Assembly (NCBI GenBank): GCA_027575765.1 | Contig: JANBPT010000829.1 | Location: 1 to 21,463 of the forward strand | DNA from: Tieghemiomyces parasiticus | Taxonomy: Eukaryota > Kickxellomycota > Dimargaritomycetes > Dimargaritales > Dimargaritaceae | Reading direction: 5' to 3' | DNA length: 21,463 nt | In this document: positions 1 through 9,200 of the stretch, piece after piece | Numbering within the stretch: the first letter of the stretch is position 1 | Layout of the letters: every line of letters starts with the position of its first letter | Notes under the pieces: generated by a model | The model's input: the letters and a program-made list of their open reading frames with translations, nothing else | Told to the model about the DNA's origin: nothing | Databases searched by the model: none | Position numbers and translations under genes: made by a program

Positions 1-542
1 ACCGACGCCCTGCGGACCACCCAGAAACGGACCGCCGCCGCCCTACCCTTCGTTATTGCCGCGTTTAACCCTGTGGCCAATGCCTATACCGTGGTCGGCC
101 TCGCCGGAGACCCCAAGGCGCCGTCGAATCGACAGGGCCGGGCCGGCCGGTCGGAGGGCGACGAGGAAATTGACCAGCGCAAGTAAGTAATAATGCACGA
201 TTGGGCCTTCTAATATTGACAGGCGGTTTCGTGACCATGCCATTGGTCTATGAGCTAAAGGCACGTCCGCTCGCGCTCTATGTGTGGGTGTGGGTGTGTG
301 TGTAGAGTTGTCCATATACATCACAATTCGCCAACTAACTTGCTGCCGATTTTCACTCATTTTCACCTACCCTTCTATGTGCTACCGGCTCCCATGATAA
401 CAGTCCCTTCTCCCAGGCCTTCCGCCAGACGGCTGATCGGACCGGCGCCCGCACTAAGCACGACAGTTTTGAAGGGTCAGTAGTGGAGATTGCCGGACCT
501 GACCTCGCCACGTTCATTGAGTACCTGCACCTGTACTTGTAA
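1..542 (+). CDS. 3' end of an unrecognised spliced gene (partial)
   Basis: The reading frame is open from base 1 and runs to a consensus donor, GTAAGT, at 183-188. The stop codon at 184-186 is then avoided by splicing. The best-fitting acceptor is the AG at 402-403, giving exons 1-182 and 404-542 with a TAA stop at 540-542. The nearby stronger-looking acceptor at 415-416 would put the second exon out of phase. About 106 codons are visible. The first exon has a hydrophobic stretch (LPFVIAAFNPVANAYTVVGL) and then a basic, Gly/Arg-rich linker. The second ends in a hydrophobic segment, ATFIEYLHLYL. I recognise no domain. Exon codons favour G or C at third positions, as in the two downstream genes. 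The end could differ: a strong acceptor, pyrimidine-rich and ending TGCAG, lies at 677-678. Joined to a GT at 533 or 539, it would extend the protein to a TAG at 731-733. Confidence 0.6.
183..403 (+). other. Intron of the left-edge gene, with GT-rich microsatellite
   Basis: The intron begins with GTAAGT and ends with ATAACAG. It contains a GT/GGGTGT-rich simple repeat at about 281-303 and a CTAAC-like branch site near 335-339. The acceptor was chosen because it alone keeps the phase of the downstream frame; the splice has not been confirmed by transcript data. Confidence 0.5.
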
Positions 543-2108
543 TTTGCCCCCCCTTTTTTCACTACCTTACCGGGCTCTCTGCCCAAGACCCTCCCTGTAC
601 TGTACACCGTCGTTTCACTACCTGTCCTACCCATATACCTTGCCTCATTGGCCCTGGCTGGCTGCCCTTCTCCTGCAGGCACCTGCTAGCTGGCTGCTCT
701 ACTTCTGGCCGAAGAAATCGGCATGAACATTAGTATTGCGGTATTTTGGTTTTTTTTTATTTGATTTTTTACACAAGACATGTCGACACCATTTGAGACT
801 TTGACTGACGGTGCGCCGTAGACTTCCGCTTGTGGCGCTAGAGGAGGGGGGAGGGGCATGCGCCTAGACGGACAGCTGCCAAGGAGACATACTCGTGCCA
901 AAATATGCTGGGATTCTGAGAGTAAACCTTGCCTCCATAGGTTATTGTAACCGTCCCTTTCCACAACCAGCGGCGATCACGTGCGTGCTCCGTCCGGGAG
1001 AGACCTTGGCCGGCAAAGATTACCTCCCCCGCCCGTATCGCCGTGTCAATCACGCCGATGCCCGAAAATGCTCCATACTTCCGCAGGTCCGGCCGTTCAG
1101 GTTAGCTGTGGTGGAGTCTCTGGTAGTTGGTAGGTTAGCAAGGCGGAAACGACGCCCACCATGCTGAGGATCTGAGATGCATTCCATTAAAAGACGTCAC
1201 GGTCATGGTATGGCGTACATTTCACGATGTCACAGGGTGACACGTTGTTAGCATTTCGGGGGGGGACGACATAATGCAGGTGACGATGTAGACAATCTAG
1301 GGGTCCGCAAAGCTATAAACCCGACAGGGGTCAGGGAAGGGGTAGCGGATGCGCCACGGAATGGCCCGGATAGGACCAGTGGAACCAAGTGTGTCACCCT
1401 TAAGTGGCCATGGGGGGGGGGAGGTTACGCTAAGGCGCGGCACGACACGACATTATTACGCCGCTCAGCAGTACGTGGGATACATTCTGGGGCTGGAGCC
1501 CAGCAAACCCGCTGAGATCAGGCTGGTGCGGAAAACGGTCTGCGATGCCCCGGGCCACCCTCACCTCCCCCGTCCAGCTGAGTACTGAAGATCGGCGGTG
1601 TCAAGCGTCAACACAAGGGCCGATAATCAGACCCCCCCCGGAGGAGCTGAACGAGCATGAGCGCAAAGGCTGTCGCGGCAACATGAAACAGAGGCCAATC
1701 CCTGAATCAGGGTGCGAGCATCCCTGAGCGGCCAGGCCTGGATGCCAAGGGCTGCGGAGGCCAGCGGAGTCTATGAAGACGGCGGCACCATCCATTCATA
1801 TACGCGTCGACTAAGAGAATCGCTCACTCCAACGGACCGTGGACCAGCCGGTTCAGTGGCGTGCATACAGAGTCTAGCCGTTTAATAGAAGGGGCCACGG
1901 GCGGCGAAGCTTCTGCGTATGGCGTGTGTCTTCGCCACCTCCTTCGATGCCACGCCGGTCTGGCATAGTTGCCACCGGGTGTGCTGATCCCACCCCTGCC
2001 CATCACTCCTGACTCCTGTATCGGTGCCGGACCGGATAGGGCTCATATCTGCCCCTCCCCTCTCCCCCCCCCCACCATGCTCATTCTCCCGCTTCCCCAC
2101 AACGCCCC
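543..2108. other. Intergenic stretch without a supported gene
   Basis: No long reading frame is present on either strand. The part near 740-770 is T-rich and may contain 3'-end signals of the left-edge gene. Homopolymer runs occur at 547-553 (7 C), 1258-1265 (8 G), 1412-1421 (10 G), 1632-1639 (8 C) and 2064-2073 (10 C). A weak coding-like patch on the minus strand at about 840-1095 is described in the findings. The last few hundred bases are pyrimidine-rich and probably belong to the promoter of the hexosaminidase gene. Confidence 0.5.
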
Positions 2109-2116
2109 TATAAATA
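2109..2116 (+). promoter_or_regulatory. TATA box of the hexosaminidase gene
   Basis: TATAAATA lies about 200 bases upstream of the ATG at 2313. Between it and that ATG there is no other ATG on the + strand, so a transcript starting shortly after the box would initiate translation at 2313. The match to the TATA consensus is seen; its use is inferred. Confidence 0.55.
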
Positions 2117-2181
2117 ACCCTCTCCCGGGCCACGACGGCCCCGCTGCTAATCAAACCCATCCCTCTCGCCGCCGGTCCGCC

Positions 2182-2208
2182 TTGCCCGACTTGCCCGACT
2201 TGCCCAAC
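2182..2208 (+). repeat. Three tandem copies of a 9-base unit in the hexosaminidase leader
   Basis: The unit TTGCCCGAC occurs twice exactly (2182-2190 and 2191-2199) and a third time with one change (2200-2208). It lies between the TATA box and the start codon, so it is probably in the 5' untranslated region. No function is claimed. Confidence 0.7.
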
Positions 2209-2312
2209 TGAACGTCGCCGCTCACCATCGAGTGGTTGTTCCTCTCTCCCGATTCGACCAACACCGTCCTGGCCCTCCCCGCTCCCATAGCCCTACAACC
2301 TTCACCGCCGCT

Positions 2313-3974
2313 ATGAAGGCCACGCTGCTGCTCACCCTCTCCGCTCTTGTCGCTGGCTCGGTCCACGCCCACCTGTGGCCCATCCCGCAGACGGTCAGCC
2401 TGGGGGAGGGCACCGCGTTCGTCGCCCGCAACCTTGTGCTCCAGACCAACTGTCGCCACGATGCACTCCAGGACACTATCAGGCGCTATACCCGGCTGCT
2501 GGCCCTGGGTTTGTTCCAGCCCCCAACCAAATACAATGTTACCAGCGCCCCGACCCCGACAACGACCCTCCGAAGGGTGACGGTGACGGTCAATACCTGT
2601 ACCAACGTGACCCACCCGGCCCTCGGCGACGATGAATCCTACACCCTCAGGGTGGGCGAGCCGGCCGCCAATACGAGCGCCAACATTGAGGCCGCCAGTG
2701 TGTGGGGCGCCCTCCGTGGCATTGAGACGCTCAGTCAGTTGACGTACAACAACTTGAATGGTGACCTGGTGGTGGGCCAGCTTCCGGTCTCCATTTCGGA
2801 TAAACCGGCCTACCCGCACCGCGGCCTCCTTCTGGACACGGCGCGCAACTTCTTCCCGGTCGATGATATCAGGCGCACCCTCGACGCCATGGCCTACAAC
2901 AAATTCAACGTATTCCACTGGCACATTGTCGATGCCCAGAGCTGGCCCGTCGAGTCCCGCTTCCTGCCGGCCCTGGCCATCAGGGGGGCCTACAGCGCCG
3001 CCATGACGTACTCCCACGACGACGTGGCCGGCATTATCGAGTACGCCCGCCTCCGCGGTATCCGCGTGATTCCCGAGTTTGACATGCCCGGTCACACGAG
3101 TGTCGTGTCGAACGTCCTGCCGGAGATTATGACCTGCGTCAACTCCCAGCCCCGCTGGGACCTAGACGCCGCCGAACCGCCCAGCGGCCAGCTAAACCCG
3201 CTGCTTCCCAGGACCTACGAGTTCGTCGAGGCCGTCGTCAACGAGTACGCCCCCCTGTTTCCGGACCAGTTCTTCCACACGGGGAGCGACGAGGTGAACA
3301 CGCACTGTTGGGAGACCACCCCTTCGATCCGCCAGTACCTCAACAGCACAGGCCTGACGTCGAGCGACCTCCTGGCCACCTTCGTCAACACGACCCAGGG
3401 CTACCTGGCAGCCAACCGCAAGACGGGCATGATTTGGGAGGAAGCCATTCTGGACTTCAACCTGACCCTGCCCCAAGACTCCGTGGTGCAGGTGTGGCGC
3501 AGCGCCGAGAACGTGCAAAAGGTTGTGGCCAAGGGCCACCGGGTACTGGCCAACAGCTATGAATACTGGTATCTCGACTGCGGCCACGGTGGGTGGCTCG
3601 GTAATAACCCGACCGGTAACTCGTGGTGCGACCCGTTCAAGCACTGGCAGCGGGTTTATTCTTACGACCCCGTGGCCAATATCACGTCGTCTGCGGCCCG
3701 CGATCTGGTGATTGGCGGCGATGTGTGCCTGTGGACCGAACAGGTGGATACCACCAACCTCGACCGGACTCTCTGGCCTCGTGCTGCCGCCGCCGCTGAG
3801 GTGCTGTGGAGCGGGAAAGATGCTAACGGCCAGCCCCGGTCCGCCAAGGAGGCCCTGGTACGCATCCAGGAACAGCGGTTCCGGCTCGTGTCCCGTGGGA
3901 TCATGGCCGAACCCCTTCAGCCCCTATGGTGCGCTCGTAACCCTGGCATGTGCGACCTGCCCCCGCCCTCGTAG
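2313..3974 (+). CDS. Secreted beta-N-acetylhexosaminidase (GH20 family)
   Basis: This is an intronless gene of 553 codons. The enzyme removes terminal N-acetylhexosamine from chitin oligomers and glycans, working with chitinases in the wall, outside the cell or in the vacuole. I chose the ATG at 2313 because it opens a clear signal peptide (hydrophobic core TLLLTLSALVAG, likely cut after VHA at residue 19). The same frame is open from a GTG at 2232, but those 27 residues are not signal-like and lack an ATG. Family marks run in order: the N-terminal GH20 domain, HRGLLLDTARNFF with Arg170, FHWHIVDAQSWP at about 201-212, FDMPGH ending at His261, the catalytic pair Asp326-Glu327 in FHTGSDEV, Trp375, WYLD at 419-422, LWTEQ with Trp474 and Glu476, and the C-terminal LWPRAAAAAEVLWSG block. 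All catalytic residues expected for the family are present. Seven N-glycosylation sequons fit a secretory protein. Length matches fungal homologues. Confidence 0.95.
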   Translation: MKATLLLTLSALVAGSVHAHLWPIPQTVSLGEGTAFVARNLVLQTNCRHDALQDTIRRYTRLLALGLFQPPTKYNVTSAPTPTTTLRRVTVTVNTCTNVTHPALGDDESYTLRVGEPAANTSANIEAASVWGALRGIETLSQLTYNNLNGDLVVGQLPVSISDKPAYPHRGLLLDTARNFFPVDDIRRTLDAMAYNKFNVFHWHIVDAQSWPVESRFLPALAIRGAYSAAMTYSHDDVAGIIEYARLRGIRVIPEFDMPGHTSVVSNVLPEIMTCVNSQPRWDLDAAEPPSGQLNPLLPRTYEFVEAVVNEYAPLFPDQFFHTGSDEVNTHCWETTPSIRQYLNSTGLTSSDLLATFVNTTQGYLAANRKTGMIWEEAILDFNLTLPQDSVVQVWRSAENVQKVVAKGHRVLANSYEYWYLDCGHGGWLGNNPTGNSWCDPFKHWQRVYSYDPVANITSSAARDLVIGGDVCLWTEQVDTTNLDRTLWPRAAAAAEVLWSGKDANGQPRSAKEALVRIQEQRFRLVSRGIMAEPLQPLWCARNPGMCDLPPPS

Positions 3975-6146
3975 GTGACCTGGTCACTTGTACACCTCGC
4001 GAGACTACCTGACACAGCTCCCTTTGTTTGTTTATTATTAATTTTTACTACGCAACTCATTAACATCTATCCGCTCGATTGTGTCGTGTTGCTGCAGTTT
4101 GTAGGGGAGTGAACGTATTGGTCACTAGAAAAGTCAGGACAGGGGGGGAGGTAATGGGGATGGTGCAGCGAAGCGGACTGTGGCAGTCTAACGCTACCGT
4201 AGGGGCAGAACGACACATCGCGTCCAACAGCCCCCCCTGCTCATCGCCCTGGTCACCCCGTGCTCCTCAACCGACAGAACCTGGAAAACTGGTGGTCGCA
4301 AAGGCGAAGGAGGCGATGGCCTGGTCTAGGGACCAGGGAGTGTTTATCAATCACCAAGGCCGCAATAATCAAACCGGCCTCACCTCGTTCAAGCTGCTGT
4401 ATTTTGCAGAGGTGTTCGTATAGCAGCAGATTTATTTTTGTGCCTGCTGAGATCAAGAATTTTGCGCTACCCACTCGCCAACTGTGCGTCCTGGGTGACG
4501 CGTTGTTTGCAGGGACTATGGCCAGCCAGTATGCGTCGTCGCATTGTGCGCCAGAATGAGTGGATCCTGCGTTGCGTCTGTTGCTGTTGCTGTTGATGTC
4601 ACCAAGTCCTCGAGCTGCACCGACAGTGCCAGGTAGACGCTACTTGTCATACCAGCCTAGGTCAATGCCATTGATGGCTGGGCTGACAACTGATCCGGGC
4701 TATTATTCACCGCCGTTGATGACTAATGTGGTCGGAATAATCGCCAACTTCTGCTCATAGCCTTAACAGCGACCTCTCACCTGGATTCGGAACGATAAAC
4801 CAAGTCCATCGAAGTCGCCTGCACCGTTTAATGCATTATCCTACGATGAGTCTTTCTTAGGATAGCATGCTTGAGTGTCCTTTTGTCTCCTTCATACTAT
4901 GTTTTTCCCTGCTGCTTTTCCTATGATGTATTCATCACTGCTGCCACTTCACATCAACGGTTGGAAGTCAAGGCCGGAACGGATATAAAGTATCTGTCCA
5001 CTGGCCGCCTCAATAAACGAGAGACTGATATAATCCTCTATTTTTATATCGTATTCTCAACCCCCGTGTATTTACTACACCACCATCCTCTTGAGCCTCT
5101 GGGCCAATGGTGACATTCCGAAGCTGTTCCAGTGTGCAAAGTCCCAGGATGATGGTGGTGGTAGTGGTCTGGCACCTGCCAAGGCCGCGAAGTGAAAGGC
5201 CACTACTACTGCTGACCAGAAGCCATGGATGAAGTGCCAGCACAAAAGCTGTTCCCCACCAGGTCCATACAGAACTTTCCGGCCTTGTTATCGCAGGGCT
5301 AAGGTGTGACAAAAGCAAGGTACTCGGGCCACTCTCCATGCGATGTAATGGAGGGGAGGCACCCTAAAGGTGAGTCGGCTGGGCAGAGAAGCCTCATCTA
5401 AGAAACAAGTGGAATAACTGCAGCCTACTGTGAGACAACGTACTGATAGGCTCGACCTTTGGCTATTCTGCCAACATTCCCACTTTGCCGTAAGTTCATC
5501 AACGCAAACGCACACGGCAAACGGCTCGGCTCGTTAAACACAAATTCAGGGGACACGCGCCGCAAATACTACACACTGGTGGCGTGCTATCCATCATCGT
5601 ATGGCCCAAACTCGTTTGTAAATAATAGTAGAAGCACACTGAAGCGTGGCAACTCCAAGCTCCACTTCACTACATGCTGTGACCGCAACCAACCGCCTGG
5701 GTGTGACATACCCCCCCCCCTCCGCATAGACGCTATGGGTTTGGCCCACCAATCCACGCCGTCTGATGTTTATGGAAGGACGACCATCCTGAAGGCCCTC
5801 AGTCCCGAAACAGTCCAAGCACCCACGTCGTCTCTACAAGGTGGTCTGGGTCCAAGGAATCCTCCTCGTTCTGCGAATTCGCTTCCCAATCTTGTCCACT
5901 AACTCACCCTCATTCCCTCACGTTTGCTGTGACAGCTCAAAGTCACTTGGTTTACACTGCTGGTGGCCTGCACCCCCAAAACGTCCACAATACTTTTTTA
6001 TAGCAGCCGTGGCTAGCCTAGCCTTTTCCAGTGTTTGTTGCCCCCCGGCCTCACTTTCCTCTACCGCCAGGATTCCCTCGCACTCCCATTGCCGTAGCCC
6101 ATCTCGCTGTTCCGCTATTCTCCTGACCCGAAATTGACCCCTGTAG
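3975..6146. other. Intergenic stretch without a supported gene
   Basis: The first 100 bases after the hexosaminidase stop are T-rich (TTTGTTTGTTTATTATTAAT) and probably serve 3'-end formation. No AATAAA is seen there. Beyond that, reading frames are short, mostly lack an ATG and do not share the G/C-ending codon preference of the real exons. C runs are seen at 4231-4237 (7) and 5711-5720 (10), and a G run at 4142-4148 (7). An AT-rich inverted repeat with 7-base arms, GATATAA and TTATATC, lies near 5027-5050. No tRNA or other RNA gene was recognised. Confidence 0.5.
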
Positions 6147-6224
6147 ATGTCTTTCACCTATCCCGCCCTGAATCCAACCCTCACCGGACCTACCGATTGC
6201 CCTGTCCAGCCCAGAGTCATCTAG
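6147..6224 (+). other. Possible upstream reading frame in the Rictor leader
   Basis: An ATG at 6147 opens a 25-codon frame that stops with TAG at 6222-6224, 32 bases before the Rictor start codon. It is in a different frame from the main gene. If the transcript begins upstream of 6147 it would be read first and could lower translation of the main frame. A TATA-like TCTATAT at about 6233-6239 would instead place the transcript start downstream of it, so its presence in the message is uncertain. Confidence 0.25.
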
Positions 6225-6256
6225 GACCTCTCTCTATATTTCCTACGACGTTACGC

Positions 6257-9200
6257 ATGGCTCAGCTACCGCCGTCCTCGACGGGCGCATCGGGACGGAC
6301 ACCGCTGGCGCCCATGTTCCCGCCGAACCACCGGCGCCGAAGCCGTAGCGAGAGTAACTACCCAGAGACCACCCAGCCCGGGTCCCGCATCCACTGGACG
6401 ACGGCCGAAGGCGGCATGCCCGCCGCCCAACCGCCGGCCGGCCTAGCGAGCAAGCAGACTACGGAAAAGTTGCTTAAGGTAAGGTTATCCTCACGGGTAA
6501 TAAAAGGCCGGGTGGCCATTTACAGAGCTGGTGTACTTGTCTGGTATCAAGGTATAGGTGACAGCATGGTGTCTCAAAGTGGTCAGCATTAACGCCCGAT
6601 GATGTTTCTACGGCTTCTTTGCATCGTACCCGCACTACCGAACCCTCCCTGGCAGAAAATCGAAATCGAAAACAACATCAAAAAGGCCGCCCAGGCTATG
6701 CTCCAGGCCTACAACTCCGGTACCCACCACGACCCCCTATCCAAGCGCCAGGTCGAGCTTCAGGTTAACGACTCCATCCGAAATATCGCCAACTTGCAGT
6801 GGCAGGTAGACCACCTCGAGAGTCTTTCTAGCCGGGGTATGTTCTCAACATCTTGTGCGGAAGTGACTAACTTCGTGGCGCCGGCCTCTTCGTTGGCACG
6901 GTGGACCAGCTATGTCACGAACCACCCTCGTCTACATCCTAATAATCACTCACGCCTATCTGTAACTACGCCCTATCAATCCCCCCTTCTCCTCCTCCGC
7001 TGGCAATACTGCAGAGAAACAGCTCGTGCAGAGCGCCACGATCACCCCACAGGCCACCATCCTTAGCCCCGTGTTCTCCGAACCTGGTAAGGCTTAGCCC
7101 CCCCCCCCTACCCAAACCTGTGCTTTATGGACCTCGAAGTATCCCACCTCGTGTTAAACTTTCCCTTGTCTAACCGCCCAACCCTATACCAACTCGACTA
7201 TCTATGACGCCGTGTAGAGCCGATCCCTGAGGAGTTCGACGTGGCTGCCTTCGTAGCAGATTACGATAGCCAGTTCACAAACATATCAGACCAGGCCCTT
7301 TTAGATTCCCTCGAGGGTTTGCTCCGCGCTCTCCTCCAGGGAAACCAAAACGGTCAGCTCTACCGTCCAGATATGCTCAAGTAAGTGATGAGATAATGGG
7401 AAAGGGGACACCCACCAGCGAGCTTGGGCCGCGAAACTAGATAAAATCTCCCATAATGTGTGATTCTAACTGTCTACAACTCACCAACCTGGCCTACGAT
7501 GATCTTTCCTTTCCCCCCCCCCAACCCGCCCTCTGTTGATTGCTACCAGGTGTATCATTAAGTGCCTGGCCCACAACTCTTGGCGGATCCGCGCCCAGTG
7601 CTACCGGCTCATGAGGCACCTAGAGGTTAACTGGGATGACCTATCGAGCCTGGATTACCTCGAATTCGGCATCATGCGGTCGCTCGTGTACGAGGACGGG
7701 GTCCAAATGGAACGCGACCAAGCCCTCAAATTCCTGTGGCAGATGTTCCGGCACTACGTCACCTTCCGACGCGAAGGTCTGGTGCGTCTGGTCATTGCTG
7801 TGGCCGAACACGCTGACGATAAGCTCCGTAACATAACCCTCCTTATGCTCTGTGAGCTCCTAATCCGGTTTCCGGAACTTACGATTCGCTCGGGTGTTAT
7901 CAAGGTCCTCACGGCGGCGGCCAATGACGGGCCCTGGGACATTAGCCGGATGGTTGTACACGCCCTCATGTTTACCCTCGACCGGCCCGTCAGCCGCCGC
8001 TTCATAATCTACGGTCTCGACCTCGAAACCCTGGTTGGGGGGATCCATGAGTCCTACCACCGGTCGACCGTCCATGAGGACCGTGCCAAGATCTCGGCGG
8101 GAATCCTGGCCGTCGTGTTCAACTCGTGGCCCGGTTTGCACTACCTTCTGTCCAACCATGGCCGCGCCTTCCAAACCGTCACCGTCGCCCTCACTACCAC
8201 CCCGAAACCCGTCCAGCTCACCTTGCTCCGAATGCTGTACCGCGTATTCGGTATCACCAAGCCCCGGTCAACCGCCCATGCCGCATTGTCCGATCGGTCA
8301 AGTCGCATTTGGGAGGGAACGGCCGAACTGGATTACTTGACTAACGGGGCCGTCCACAGTCCAGTACGGCACCCGACCGTGCCGGCCGGGTTTAACCTTT
8401 CCAATGTTCATCGAACCCTGTTACTTATGCTCTTCGCTGACGCTGGGCTATTGAAGGTAGGTGGTGAAGATAACTTAAAAGGAGGAAGGGGGTTGGTTTG
8501 TCTTGGCGATGCATATGATGAATTTGCCAAGATCACCACCCTTTGATCCACTACACCTGATCCTAGATACTAATTCGTTTCATTTGTCTTTACTTTTTTA
8601 TTTATTATTGGCCAATTCTCGCCACCCTTCATGGACCAATTTACCCTCGATTCTCGAACTATTCGCGTCCCTCCCCACCCCCTCAGAATCTCGTCAAACT
8701 CGCGTTGGATAAAGACCAGGAGGTTTCGCAGCTAGCGCTGTACCTTGTATATTCCCTACTCCAGGCGGCGGCGATTCCCCTACCGAGCCCGTACGTGCTC
8801 AAGACCCAGGTAAGGTACTTTCATTTAGCCCGTAAAGTGGATTCGTGACGAGGCTGAGTAGAGACTCTGTGCCACCTAGTCGGACTCGCACGTCCCTAAC
8901 CGTGACTTTTTTCCGCCACCTGTTGCACGCTTTACATTATACAGGATATCCCCGCCACGTTTCAATCTGCCTTCGACTTTGACAAGGGCAATGAACGCCA
9001 CGAGGCCGCCGACGTTTTGGTCGCCCTGGAGAATTACTTTTGCGGCCGGGACCACACGGTATCGCGGTCTACCCGGTAAGTTACACGGAGCGTCAGTATG
9101 CTCTGCCCTATCTACAGCTGCGTGCTATCCGAACCGCGGGTAATGCCCGCACGCTCGCCATTAACCCCCATCACGATGCTTTGAAATTGCTATTTGCCTG

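Noticed and set aside
2232..2312. Upstream extension of the hexosaminidase frame from GTG
   Set aside because: It has no ATG, is not signal-like, and would bury a clear signal peptide that begins at the ATG at 2313.
2151..3095. Long antisense frame of 314 codons opposite the hexosaminidase gene
   Set aside because: It is a shadow of the GC-rich GH20 coding strand, is rich in Gly, Val and Arg, shows no family motif, and the sense frame carries the full set of GH20 catalytic residues.
5459..5902. 147-codon frame between the two main genes
   Set aside because: It begins at TTG rather than ATG, crosses a 10-C run, shows no domain, and its codon use is unlike the real exons.
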